In this document: positions 14,935 through 26,625 of the stretch, piece by piece
Position numbering within the stretch: the first letter of the stretch is position 1
Layout: each line of letters begins with the position of its first letter
Assembly: GCF_901709675.1 (NCBI RefSeq)
Contig: NC_051095.1
Coordinates: 8,087,956-8,151,955 of the forward strand
Length of the DNA stretch: 64,000 nt
From: Syngnathus acus
Taxonomy: Eukaryota > Chordata > Actinopteri > Syngnathiformes > Syngnathidae
Direction of reading: 5' to 3'
Position numbers and translations under genes: made by a program
Notes under the pieces: model-generated
Databases searched by the model: none
Told to the model about the DNA's origin: nothing
What the model saw: the letters and a program-made list of their open reading frames with translations, nothing else

Positions 14935-15106
14935 TACCGTAATTTTCGGACTATAAGTCGCGGTTTTTTTCATAGTTTGGGTGGGGGGGCGACTTATACT
15001 CAGGAGCGACTTATATACATATATATGTTTTTTTTCACTTTTTTGGGCATTTTATGGCTGGTGCGACTTATACTCCGGTGCGACTTATAGTCCGAAAATT
15101 ACGGTA
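14935..15106. mobile_element. MITE-like palindromic element (TA target site)
   Basis: The two ends are perfect inverted repeats: the left begins TACCGTAATTTTCGGACTAT and the right is its reverse complement. The outermost TA on both sides would be a TA target duplication, as for Tc1/mariner elements. Inside are repeats of the type GCGACTTATA. At 172 bp it has no coding capacity, so it is a non-autonomous element. Diverged partial relatives lie near 39771-39862 and 50055-50140. The repeat looks familiar from teleost genomes; the family name is not certain. Confidence 0.75.
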
Positions 15107-15939
15107 CATGTAAGTGAGCACACAGTACAAACACACCGTTTCCCCATCACACCGCAAAGGCCAAGTGAGTGTGGCGGAGGGTGCAGGATCCCAAGGGTAC
15201 CTCGAGTCTCATCGTAAAACCTTGAAGAGTTTTCAAAGCCCAGCCGCTGCCCAACCCCTAATCAGGGAGTGACCCCCCAACGCACCCAGCACTCATGCCC
15301 CCAGTACGTGATGGTGGCGGTGGGGTGCACCTTTCCTTTCCGTCATATATTTCACAAAGACTGTGTTAAAGCCAAGCTGGAGAAGGTTTCACCCCATGAG
15401 GGATCATTACTCGCGACCTCCGTGGCCTTGTTAGCTCAGGTTTGTGTAAATACACACACACAGACATATACACGGGGATTTCAAATATTTGACCACTTTT
15501 ATTCAGGCACAGCCACAACAAACCACATCAAACCACAACACAGAAATAATGAGCGTCGTTATCCACCAATAGCCACATCATTTTATTTTAGCAGCCGGCA
15601 TTCATTGCATAAGTGTGTGACAGTGTCCACAAAGCCAGGTGACAAAATGGGTCACGGGTTTTGTATGTCAGAGCTGTTAACACTTTCTTTATTGCAGCAA
15701 ATGTTTGAATAAAAAAATATGAAAGAGTTTTCAGGTTAGGCATTTGTATTGCTGTGACCATGCTCTCGCATGGCTTTCTTTCACATATCAAGTTGAATCC
15801 AGTTCAGACTATCAAGTCACATTGTCACATGGGCAAGGCCGAGTCGCCCTCCAGTGTGGACCTCCTTCCACATGCAAAGGCTTCATTGCAATTCACTCGC
15901 AACGCAGTGCGAAAAATAGTTTTCTAATCATATAAAACA

Positions 15940-16460
15940 ATTAAATGGGAAAACAGTATGGGGTTCTTGGTAAGTTCGAAGAGGCACATGTCAACCAAAG
16001 CCTCCCTGTGCTGTATTTAGCAGCACTGATCCCTACGACAGACACAACAAGGCCAAGCGCTCCCTTTTCGGATTTTGGGGAACAGACAGTCGACGTCGTA
16101 TTACACAAGAAAGCTGACAGGAAACTTAAGGTGCCGCAGCTATCTGTGAGCAGATTACACATTATCCACGATGAAGGGCTGAAAAGAAGGAGAACGCGCT
16201 TCAGTCAAAGCAGCTAAACGGCGGCGAATTAAGATGTTGCAGCGTGGAAACGAGGCAGTTATGCATACATAACGTGGCGAGGCCGGGCCGGGTGACCCCC
16301 CGCTGGGCGCAGGCATGACAAAGCCCCTCTAACTGCAATACCTCGGGGACAGCTAATGATTAATTAGCTTGTGTCATTAAGTGAGGCAAATGTCAGCAGA
16401 GCTTCCTGGGGAAGCTGTCATAGCAGGTGGAGGATTGCGCAAGTTTACCCCCCTCAGGTA
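15940..16460. other. candidate conserved non-coding block with paired homeodomain sites
   Basis: This is a GC-richer, low-repeat block upstream of gpr101. At 16351-16369 it contains an inverted pair, AGCTAAT then five bases then ATTAGCT, so two ATTA homeodomain cores face each other. A further ATTA core lies at about 16376. No open frame is convincing. I interpret it as a possible enhancer by composition and motif only. The following 16500-18120 is AT-rich with CA repeats and shows nothing else. Confidence 0.35.
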
Positions 16461-18129
16461 CATGCTGGTGTGGGCGGGGAGTGGGGAAGTTTCTGGATGT
16501 TAAGGCAAACTATGACATCTAGCGGCCAAATATAAAACTACACAGAGGTTGGAAATACAATAGTTTCTCTGATCACTGTGCCACAAACAAAAATGTCCAT
16601 TTTCTTAACACCTCGTCCTCACGATGCAATTTGATGAGTAATTTACAATGAATGCAACTTCCCAGAAATATTACAGATATTAACATACATACTATAACAT
16701 ACTTTAAAAAACGATGTCAGCTTTCCAACATAAAGGTTCATCCATTTTGAGCGTCTCTAAACTGAACCTTGAGCCACTAAATGAAAACAATATTTCATTT
16801 AATTTGGTGTGATTTAATGAATATTCAAAATGTAAATGAACTTCCCTGTAAATGTGTATTAAAACATGCTAATATTCATGTATATATTAGTTAGGTTCTC
16901 CATATGTACATTATACACAAACACACAATATTGCGTGTCTCTGATCCCTGATCAACAAAGTAGTTGATAATTGAATATATATTAGAATATACTAATTTGT
17001 TTAAAATACTAAATTGTCACATTTGTCATATAAAACCCACCAATATTTAATATGAAAAAATACTATTTCTAAAATTATGAATTCATTTGCAACATACAAG
17101 TCTCCTCAATAAATTTAATTGAAAAAGTTTATTAAATGATAAGACACTCCCATAAATATAAATTAACAATTTTAATCATTTAAAAACACCGCCAACGACT
17201 TTCGTCACATTTCCAAGGTATAAACAACCACATAAATGGAATTAATTTGAAAAAAATCTAACAAATATGATATTGAGGTTGACCTCTAACTTTTTCTAGA
17301 GGGCACAACCTCCCACCTACGCCAGTACACACACACGCACACACACTCTTTACATATTAGCCTATCTGTATGCACGTACGATTTATTTGCATAAAGCAGC
17401 AAGCAGAGGCGGACTTTGCTTACCAAAGCAGTTTCAACGAGCATTCCCACTTGATCCAGTTTCACTCCCGATTTAAGAAAACGCCAAAGAAGCCATTTCG
17501 ACTCATGCATAGTACACACACTTTGATTATGAGCACTTCCAGTTAGTCAGCATCAAATATTGGCCTCCTCTAAAAACCATGGCACACGCAAGTGAGAAGG
17601 CCTCTGGCTTCAACCTCGCTAAAAACACACACGCACACACAACCTCGCTAAAAACACACACATACACGTTCATATTTGTGTTAATTCACTTCTGCAAGCA
17701 AACACTCTCATAGACATGTACCACGTACAAAAGCACACCTGTCAGGGCCTTTCCACTATGTGAGCAAAAAGCAAAGAAGTCTAAACCCCCCCTTAACACA
17801 CACACACACACACACACTATACGCTGTATGTGGTACATCCCATGTCTGCTATATTAAAGCAAATCCATTCAGCGCCCGCTTTCCCATCTGAAATAAAGGA
17901 ATGAGCAATTTTCACATTAGGCGAGCGAGGACACATGCAGTTTCTCTCTCTGTGGACATAATGAATGGGCTCAGATTGCGAGGGGGGGGGGAAGCAAGGG
18001 AGGGGGGCAGTTGGAGGGTGGCTGCAGTTTAATCTGCCTTTGATGGTGAATGGTTTGGGTTCCACAATTCACCAATAAATTCTGCGCTAATGCATGCAGA
18101 TGGTTTGGCAAAAAGCTGCGAAAAACTTG

Positions 18130-18330
18130 GCTTTTTATTTACAGCGGATCATAAAATGTCAACACACCCCTGTTCTAATGTCAAGTTTTTGTGCTATAAA
18201 TCCATTAATAATTTGACTTGGAACTTGTACAATTCAATTGAAACAAAGTGAATTTTGTTCAGAATAGTCACATTAAAGTTTACGTTAAAGCAAATCAGCA
18301 CACACCAACAAAGTTCAGATGTTTTACTGG
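18130..18330. repeat. dispersed teleost-type repeat fragment
   Basis: The block carries the phrases ATAAAATGTCAACACACCCC and, further on, ACTTGTACAATTCAATTGAA. I recognise these from a common dispersed teleost repeat. Short diverged relatives occur at about 14780-14830 and, in the opposite orientation, at about 62450-62490. The exact ends and class of the family cannot be set from this window. The following 18330-19080 shows nothing further that I can support. Confidence 0.45.
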
Positions 18331-19079
18331 GCTTTTCCTGACATTCTTTTTTTGCTTCATTTACTTAGTAACAGTTATTTGGGTCCTTTAACATAATAGG
18401 TGCTTTTATACAATGACTTAGGTAAAGTTGCAGTCACTTAGTTAAAGTTACTTATGCTTTGATTGGATCACAACACATTTCACATTTGAAAGAATTAAAC
18501 TAGCCAAAGGAAGCCATGCATGAATGTTTGCAATGTTAATTAATTTTCACATCCCAGACTAGTGAATATAAAGTACGATGGATGTCACATACAATAAAAC
18601 AGTCGGTACTTGCCAGAAATTGCGGCAGCTCCTTCGAAATTATTTCTGGCCTCTCGGCAGCCTGTTGTCTCTCCACTTGATGATGCCTTCCACACTAGGC
18701 TCCATTGTATATTTAAATTGTACGCTTTTCCTGACTGATACTTTTGACAAGTGAGATTTCTCTGATACCGAAGACGTCTGCTGTAGGATGGTCCAAACAA
18801 AGTTCAACCCAACCAGGTGAACTTGATTTAGGGGTTGATCAGAGGAGGTCAAAATGGGGGCAGGTCTACGATGACTTCTATTTAACATCAGTTTGAACAC
18901 AATTGCCAAATCTTCAACACAACCTGTCCTCACATTTGCTGTACATGGGACATGGATGATTTTTATGTCAAATAAAAACGGAGTCCTCTGCTAAACTAAG
19001 GAGCCTCCCGATTGTGTTCAGTCCACCGACATGTGACGTTTGTTGGAAAAAGGCAAGGGCGGGTTTGGGGGGTCAGTCA

Positions 19080-19880
19080 AATAGAATGACTGAATTAAAG
19101 TGGTAAGGAGTGCTCTCTCTTTGGGAGCATAACATGCCTTCTATGTCCTAAAATAATTAGATTGAGGCCTTGTGTGCTGGAGTGTCTGCTCAGAAAAAAA
19201 AAGAAATGACCTCGGTGGTGAATGGAAGCTTCACGTTTAGAAAGAAAGAAAGAAAACAACACTCTATTTCTTTACACTTGAGGTTTGTTGTCTTTTGTAG
19301 TGAGAATAGCCATTCAGCATTTGCTTCCATGCAGCTGTGCCTCCTCTTTGTGGTCTTTGCCGTGAATGCAGAGAGGGAATGTGTCAGTCAGAGGCAGGTA
19401 GCCCTCATTGCAAGTTAATCTCCCAAAAGAAGCTTGTTAAAAAAAAAAAAGTACTTTTAAATTCTTGAAAGCACTCTTCTCTCACCTCCTTTGTCAGTTT
19501 GAGTGCACGGCCGGCGACAATGGCGGCCAAGCGTGGCGGGGTAATCACCTTTCTGGGGGGAAAACACTGGTAATTACTTCTAAACTGTTTGGGCTCGGGA
19601 GACAACTGCTATTGTGCTGGGAAATGAAAGGCTGACGCTTGCACTCAATCTGTTTGTTTACAAAGATTTCTCCTTTGCTGCATGCACCGCCATCATTTGC
19701 ACGTATGAACGTGTGCGCGTGCGCTTGTTTGTGTGTGCACGAGCTTGACCCATTTCTCATTCAGAGACAGGAGGCCATCGACCATAAGGAAAGGGTTCTG
19801 TTTTCAGGTCAAGTTCATTTCTTTTACTGGTGCTCCTTAAGCCAGTCAATGCCATTCTCTGTGCACATCAGACATTGAAA
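19080..19880. other. candidate conserved non-coding block
   Basis: This is mixed-composition, non-repetitive sequence without a supported gene. Short frames exist on both strands without recognisable domains. A run of ten or more A lies at about 19440, and an alternating GT/GC stretch at about 19708-19740. It is a possible regulatory region by appearance only. Confidence 0.2.
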
Positions 19881-20101
19881 ACTTAGTTTATAGACTCCTA
19901 CTAAAATTCTACTACTCAAAACTATCAATGAAGCCTCAAGCTCATTCAATGTTTTTGGATTTATGAGAAGCCAAAATCGATATTACGATGAAGTCTCAAA
20001 CAATTGACCAGCTCTGAGATGCACCATGGGAAAATGGGATGAATCAATTATCGGAAATTTATTCTAAATATCGGAATTACTATCGTCCAGAGAAAAAAAA
20101 A

Positions 20102-20569
20102 TAGGGCTAGCAGGGCAAGTTAATGCATTAATTTTGCATCAACTTGGTAATTTATTAATGGCACTAATTATTTTATCGCGCATTAACTCGTCTTGTATTA
20201 TTTCTTTTATTGTGAAATTCTCTTGCTTGTGGCTGCGGTGCTCACTGGAACCGGAAAAGAAAGTATAGTGGTGGATAAAAAGCAATCATGATTGTGTTGA
20301 CATTATTATTATTGGTAATAGTAGCAATGGTAGTAGTCATCGTAGTCATTCATAGTGAACATTTTAGTTCACTGCTGATTGTCAAAAGTCTTAGCCCAAC
20401 AAATCCTTTGACACTTTCATTTATATGACTATTCATTAAAATAAGTAGTGTGCTATACACTCATTTTGAATTTGGGGGGATTTTGTGTATAATTTGATTC
20501 ATCATGATTAATCGCAAACACCTCATGCAACTAATCACGATCTAAAATTGTAATCGTTGCCCAGCCCTA
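20102..20569. mobile_element. hAT-like MITE
   Basis: The element starts TAGGGCTAGCAGGGCA and ends TTGCCCAGCCCTA, so the termini are imperfect inverted repeats of the TAGGGCTGGGC type. Both flanks are A-rich, so a target duplication cannot be resolved. The interior contains repeated ATTAATCG-like words, typical of this teleost family, and no coding frame. About 468 bp. It is non-autonomous and lies about 3 kb upstream of gpr101. The interval 20570-21800 shows no gene. Confidence 0.6.
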
Positions 20570-21819
20570 AAAAACTATAACATTAATAGTGTGAATATAT
20601 TTGAATCCCTTTCTTCAAACCCTAATTTGAAACCCTAACCCTGGCTAGAAGCCTAAATTTGAAACCCTACTCATCCTGGCAAGAAACTACTTGTAGAAAC
20701 CCATCATCTGAAAATGGAGCATCATCGTTTTTTCATTTTGGCATATGAATAGACACACAAGCAACAATGCATGTCATTTGAATTAAAATGATGCTTTTGT
20801 GGACTAGTGGCGCTTACGCAATGTGAGTGCAGTGGTGGGCCCTCCTTCTGTCCTGTGTTTCATTGTGTTGACCAATAGGTGTCAGTGAGTGGCAGGAAAT
20901 GAGGAATGCTACGCTTGTGTTTGTATGAGCCAGTTAAATAAGAGCATTTATGCGTCAGGTCCCTTTGAAGCATGCAACTAGTCCCCATAATAGAGCAGAA
21001 GACCAGGACTGGCTCCTTTGTACATGTCATTTGCAATCTGAATCCATCACATCAAAAGCCCTTTCTGATGGACTTGAGATAAAACAACTCATTACAACGT
21101 GTAGTTTAGTGATGGCACAACATGTCAATTAGAGTTGGACTGGAAATGATAAATGAATACTGATTAATAGAAACGCTTTGGTTTTCTTGTTTTGTTTGGT
21201 TTTTTGGACACGTTTTTATTTATTTTGGTACACTGAATATATCCAATTTGCGCTGTGTGATATTAAAAACACTTTCCGGGCATGCTTTGAGCTTCAAAGC
21301 CACTTTAATTGGAGCACAAAATGGACTAAAAGAGAATAATATCACCCATACTGACAGTACAAATACAAGTATAGACTCGTATAAGCTTTAAAAATGATGC
21401 AAATAAGTTTTCTTTCTTACTGAATAATTGGACAGTCAATTAAGATTAAATGTCAATGGTGCAGCTACCATAGGTTTAATAAATAAAATGCCTAAAAAAT
21501 CTCAGAGAGAAAAAAATAGATATGTAAATAGAAGGGTCATCTCTGCACATATATACTGCAGGTCTGCTTACCTTTTGGCTTTATAATGGTTAGACTTTAA
21601 GATTAAAGATGACAAATAACTACTATTTACATAAATGTACGATTGTCTATGTGTTATTTCAAAAATTTGGTTCCACTTCTGGAATGACCCATACAGATGT
21701 TGCTTTTGTCAAATAATGAGCATAACAAAGAGCAAAAATAAACCCTAAGGAGTATGACGTGTCCAATATGAAGTGTCAGACATTGTGTAAAGCGTACTAG
21801 CACACACCAAAAGGAGGGG

Positions 21820-22300
21820 GTGGATGCTGGATGATGAGGGGGGGGGCTGGTGACAAATTTCCAGCGGGTCCTCGCATCATGCAGGTGTCCTCGCTTGTGG
21901 ATGTGTGACACCTCGGCGACACGAGCGGACCGTTAAGTCGGCAAAGCGGATCCGATCTTAAATATTTGATGAGGCGTGAAATCCGAAAGAGGAAGGATGT
22001 GCTCGTCTGGATGAGAGACCCCCCGCAGCGGTGAAGATGTGCGGCATCTGCTCGCTGCCATCGACCGGAGCTCCGAAATGGAGGCGTGGGGGGTTGGAAA
22101 GAGGAGATTGTGGAGAGGGGGTGGGGGGGGGCGTAATGATGAGAACCGAGCCACCGAGCCCGAACCGACTGCTCCGCTGTCATTTTTGAGGGGATAAAGA
22201 CGTCCCTGTTGTCCGCTCCTGTCCATACGTGTGCGCCGCTGATACTGCGGCGGCCGCTGTTGCCGCTGCTGCAGATGTGAGCTACAAGAAGGCCCTTTAC
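21820..22300 (+). promoter_or_regulatory. GC-rich block upstream of gpr101, probable promoter/5' UTR
   Basis: GC and CpG content rise abruptly here, about 1.1-1.6 kb before the gpr101 start codon, with G-rich tracts at 21836-21847 and 22120-22133. Open frames of 144-173 codons on the minus strand come from this composition; they have no domain. Position and composition suggest the gpr101 promoter and perhaps a 5' non-coding exon. I cannot place the transcription start or a splice donor with confidence. Confidence 0.4.
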
Positions 22301-22870
22301 ATCTGGATGCTGCAACATGGACTCTTGTTACATCAAATGGATGAAGATTGCTGAAGTCAAAGAACATTTTTTTTATACTGCGGGTTCCTGCTGACGGAGA
22401 AAAGAGGCGGGATCAGCCTGGGCACGTTATCTGTCAATCACTGGAGTAACGACACACCAAAGTGGAGTTTAAGGCATCAAGTCAAAACATGCAGTTTTAA
22501 ATATGGACGAAAACCAAGTGAAAATGTTTTCTTTTGTGAATGTTGTTGTGGATATGAGCTACAAAAGGGCCGTGGCATTTGGATGATACACAATGGATTA
22601 TTTTTTACATCCTATGGATCGAAATTATTGCCCTGATATTCAAACATCATTTTTTAATGCTGTTGATTTTGAGTGAGAAAGTGGCGGGATCCCCCTGGGC
22701 TAATTACCTGTCAATAATCAGAGTGAAGTCCAGATATTCATATTTTAGCGCAGTTTTGAGGACCAAAATGTATTATGTGAATATTTGCTACAATACTTTT
22801 GCATTTGGACCTCATCCTGAGATGATGGACTAATTTCTCATTTTATTGAACTGCTATTCATACATATTTT
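22274..22870 (+). repeat. degenerate tandem triplication upstream of gpr101
   Basis: Three diverged copies of one unit follow each other. The shared word GCTACAA falls at 22281, 22558 and 22787, giving spacings of 277 and 229 bp. Copies 1 and 2 also share, in the same order, a ...TGGATG block, a TTACATC block, a T-rich run, a GCGGGATC...CCTGGGC block and a CTGTCAAT block. Copy 3 is shorter and matches only the first part. No coding frame runs through the copies. It sits between the GC-rich block and the gpr101 coding exon, so it may lie in the promoter, 5' UTR or first intron. Confidence 0.6.
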
Positions 22871-23394
22871 TTACACTTAGACGATTCCCGTTTGCTCTCT
22901 AAACAGTGTGAAAACGCCAAAATACGAATGCCAGCCCTGCCGGCGATGTGAATGATCAGAAATCTTATTTTGAATACGTTCTTGGATGTTGGCTTTACAG
23001 TAATGCGTAAGCATCAACATTGTGTCATCGTTTTGGCTGTGATGTATTTGTGCTATTGGACGTTAGTGTTTCCTCAGATCGTTGCATCGGCTCTATGGAA
23101 GCAATGACACGGTCAAATTGGAATGTTCCTGTTTCCAGGATTGTTGTCATGGAAGCCAACAGTCATTTTCTGTGACCTCAATTGAAAAAAAGGGTCTGGA
23201 AGGAGCATTCAGGTCTTCAGTGAACCTATTTTGGCCTGTGAGAAGAAGTGTCTGAAGATGCAAACGGCGAATCCAAAAAGCTTCGTGGAATCCAAAATCC
23301 TTTTACGATTGCCTGGACGCAAACTGTCTCCCTTGTTAATCACGATGAACTTACTGGGCCTGAGAGGACGCCGCAGGCTGTCAGAGTGAAGCCG

Positions 23395-24723
23395 ATGATG
23401 CCGAGTTCTCAGGCACCCGCCCTTGGCCCCAATGTAACCGAGGCCCCCTGGGATTCGGGTTACGACTATCCCGGCGGAGATCCGGTGTGGGGCTCGTTGG
23501 CCAACAGCATACTCAAGATCGCGCTCATATCTGTGATTGTGTGCGTGTCCTTGTTTGGGAATGTAGTGGTTCTGCTGGTTTTCCAGAGGAAGCCTCAACT
23601 CCTACACGTAGCCAACCGCTTCGTCCTCAACCTCCTGTTGGCCGATCTTCTCCAGACTGTGTTGGTCATGCCCTTTGCCATCGCGGCCACCGTGCCAGGG
23701 GTTTGGCCCCTGGATGCCCGACTGTGTCAGGCGCTGGTGGTGCTCATGCATCTCTTTGCGTTTGCTGGCGTCAACACTATCATTGTTGTCTCCGTGGACC
23801 GCTACCTGGCCATCATCCATCCTCTGTCCTACCCCACCCGGATGACACCTCATTTGGGCACCAACCTAATCATCTGCACCTGGGTGCTCAGCATCGTGCA
23901 GAGCACACCGCCGTTGTACGGCTGGGGCGCCATCGACTTCAACCACCATCACAAGATGTGCTCGGTGGTGTGGTCCTACAGCCTGTCCTACTCGGTGGTT
24001 GTAGCCACCTTCTCCTTCTGGCTCCCTGTTCTCGTCATGCTCGGATGCTACTGGATGGTGTTCCGGGCTGCTCGGAGACAGAACGCCCTGGTGCACCCTA
24101 TACAGACGCGATCCTATTCCCAGCCCTGCCCTCAGGACTTCCCAGGACAGACCGGCTCGCCGCCCCAACAGGCCAGTTCACCTGACGGCCCTGCACCAGC
24201 CAAGGTGTACCCAGCTCGTGTGAGGCACAGACGCTTCCACTACCACTGCAAGGCCGCACGTGTCGTCTTTGTGATCATGGCGTCTTATATTCTCAGCATG
24301 GGCCCCTACAGCGTACTGAACACCATATCCATGAGCGCCAGAGCAGACGTACCCACCTGGCTGTCCTCTTTGGCCTTGGTGCTCTTCTTCCTCCAGTGCT
24401 GCCTGCACCCATACATTTATGGATACATGCACCGTAGCGTGAGGAAGGAATTCCTCGCCTTGCTCTGCGGGACGTTCTGCAAGCAGGGAGCGAGCTCGGC
24501 CGCTGAGAACTGCCTCACCACGGCGGGGGAGGGCCGCGCCGGGGCGCACCCTCACCTGCCCAGCCTGGCCGCCAGGGTCTTTCCAATGCAGACATGGGAG
24601 GAGTGTACCACGTCATCCTCGCCCACCTTTGAGAGAAGGTCAAGGGACAGCCGCAAGGAGACCACCACAACCAGCGTCAGCTCGGATCGGGAGCCCGCCG
24701 TCCACCGCGAGCAGAGTACTTAA
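23395..24723 (+). CDS. gpr101: orphan G protein-coupled receptor 101
   Basis: Class A GPCR of 442 aa in a single coding exon at the plasma membrane; in mammals GPR101 is an orphan receptor linked to Gs signalling and growth-hormone excess. Visible features are an N-glycosylation site (NVT, residue 13), TM1 with GN (55-56), TM2 with LADLL (Asp84), Cys111 and Cys189 as the likely TM3-ECL2 disulfide, DRYLAIIHPLSYP (from 135), STPPLYGWG in TM4/ECL2, and HPYIY (338-342) in place of NPxxY, as in mammalian GPR101. RKPQLL, HLFAFA and FFLQCCLHPY also match GPR101. The third intracellular loop is only about 60 residues (224-287), whereas the human loop is long and acidic, which explains most of the shorter length (human 508 aa). 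I chose the ATG at 23395, the first in frame. The frame stays open upstream to a GTG at 23248 but has no earlier ATG. Confidence 0.93.
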   Translation: MMPSSQAPALGPNVTEAPWDSGYDYPGGDPVWGSLANSILKIALISVIVCVSLFGNVVVLLVFQRKPQLLHVANRFVLNLLLADLLQTVLVMPFAIAATVPGVWPLDARLCQALVVLMHLFAFAGVNTIIVVSVDRYLAIIHPLSYPTRMTPHLGTNLIICTWVLSIVQSTPPLYGWGAIDFNHHHKMCSVVWSYSLSYSVVVATFSFWLPVLVMLGCYWMVFRAARRQNALVHPIQTRSYSQPCPQDFPGQTGSPPQQASSPDGPAPAKVYPARVRHRRFHYHCKAARVVFVIMASYILSMGPYSVLNTISMSARADVPTWLSSLALVLFFLQCCLHPYIYGYMHRSVRKEFLALLCGTFCKQGASSAAENCLTTAGEGRAGAHPHLPSLAARVFPMQTWEECTTSSSPTFERRSRDSRKETTTTSVSSDREPAVHREQST

Positions 24724-24772
24724 AGACGGCACATGGGGGCTGGAACTTTAGAACTATACTCACAAAACGTTA

Positions 24773-25140
24773 AAGGGGAAGTCAACCCCAAACTATGTTC
24801 TGCGCAGCCAAACTAGTCAAAACACAGTGTTGTGATCAATGTTGAGATGTAAATGAAACACGGAAAATCTACTTGTTTTTATCCATCTCAAGGGCTCAGC
24901 TTTAGAAAACTGGTGAGCCGTGATTGGTTGTGACCTGACATCTGGCAACTGTGATGTTATTTTTTTCAATTGACAGCTAGTGGCAAAATGGCCGCCCGCT
25001 GAGATGGATAAAAAATGAGGTGGATTTTTATGCTCAACTCGTATTTCACAAGCGCAATATTTATCAGAAGGCCGCATTTAGACTCGTGGGGGCACATACA
25101 ACACATTATTGTAAAGACAATTTGGGGGTTGATTTCCTCT
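24773..25140. mobile_element. MITE with TTA target duplication, copy 1 (gpr101 3' flank)
   Basis: The terminal inverted repeats read AAGGGGAAGTCAACCCC on the left and, reverse-complemented, AGAGGAAATCAACCCCC on the right. TTA flanks both ends (24770-24772 and 25141-25143). A 3-bp TTA duplication suggests a PIF/Harbinger-type non-autonomous element (inference). It starts 50 bases after the gpr101 stop codon and so is probably transcribed within the 3' UTR. Confidence 0.65.
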
Positions 25141-25965
25141 TTAGGGATATTTAGCCTACAGATGAAATTTGAGGTTGAACTTAAAATGGATGACACAAAA
25201 CACCCCTCTAGCTCGGTTTCGAGGTTCACTACTTTTTTGTATGCTATTTTATTCTGACTCTTGTTTATATTGGGTGCAACTTTATTATCAACCACTTGAT
25301 GTCTCTCTATTTATTTATTTTGAGACAATGATAATTTGAAAAATGAAGAACAAAACAGGAAGTATCAGCATAGCCTAGATTTTTTGGGGGGAGATTATTT
25401 AATGTCATGCACTGAAATCCTGCTTTTTACCCCGACAGAAATGCAGAAAGTTAATTTTACAATGTACGTCTTTGGGCATGATCCATTCATCCAATTTTTT
25501 TTATTTGGCAGAGAAGCCCAGACTTCCCTCACCCCCATGAGATGATGAATGTGTTTGTTTGGGGAAAAAGAGATTTGTTACTTTAAACACTGAGGGACTT
25601 GTACACTGGTACATTGTGCAATATTTTTGTGTTTTCCATTGCTCTTGGTCTCTCTTAATATATTAATATATTTTAAAATATGTTTGTATTGTTTTAAAAG
25701 TATGTTTAATGACCTTCGAACAAATGAAGTTCTGTAAATGCTATTATAACAGGCCTAGGATGTATTTAAATAGGGAATTTCTGTCCAAGACTCTGGACAA
25801 AATGTAAATATATGCTGTTGTTTAGTAAATTATATTGGAGGTTTTATATCTTGAGGTCATCCCGCTCGTCAATCTGTCGTGGTAAATATTTTAGTGAGAG
25901 CGAGCGTTGCCTCCAGTCAGTCGATTCAGGGTGTTTTGGATACAGCAATGTCTGTCTGTGTTTAG

Positions 25966-25971
25966 AATAAA
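25966..25971 (+). terminator. candidate gpr101 polyadenylation signal
   Basis: This is a canonical AATAAA about 1.24 kb after the gpr101 stop codon. It is the best poly(A) signal I see in the downstream AT-rich sequence. The 3' UTR would include the MITE at 24773-25140. Confidence 0.45.
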
Positions 25972-26625
25972 TCTGGTTGAGCGAGTGAAGAATTTCCCAT
26001 CATTGCAATACCAACAGAAGGTGTTTCATTGTGCCTATCAATTCACACAAGGGACAATATCTATCTATTAAATGAAGGCTTCTCATAATTCATTTTATAA
26101 CTCTAGCACAAAAAGGGGTTCCTTCCTTATGTGACACATAGAATACTTGATCCATTTTTTAACAAGCCCCAAATTTAAATGTTCTTTTTTTAAACCATCA
26201 CGACGAATATGTTTATGACACTGACAACACTTGCTGTCAATCAACATAATAGTATTGTGTTCCATCTGAGTGCCAGTGAGGTAACAAATGTGACACTTTA
26301 AAGATCTCCATCCTTATTTCAAGAATTCCGAAGGCTTATTGAGGTCAATGCATGTTTTGTGCCCTTTATGGCAGTTGATTGTGAATGTGTGTCAGTTTGT
26401 TAGCTGTCTCCTCCCAACCTGTTGCACTCATACTGACTTCAGTATTAGCAAGCCCAACCTTATTCTTAATGTGAAGGTTGAGCTTGATACATTTTGATTG
26501 TTGGGAGACAACCGATGAGCAGTTACTGATACAAGCCTTATTTTTTAGTTAGCTGCTCATTCAGAATTTCATTGTACACTTGTACATTTGACCAACGACA
26601 TACGGTTGATTTTTAGTGTGATTTA

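Noticed and set aside
21797-22367. Minus-strand frames of 173 and 144 codons
   Set aside because: They arise from the GC-rich block upstream of gpr101; proline/arginine-rich composition without motifs.
23248-23394. Start of gpr101 at 23248
   Set aside because: The codon there is GTG, not ATG. The first in-frame ATG is at 23395 and gives an N-terminus of about 34 residues before TM1, like mammalian GPR101.
23487-24185. 232-codon plus-strand frame inside gpr101
   Set aside because: It is in the +1 frame relative to the receptor and has no similarity; the GPCR frame has all class A motifs.
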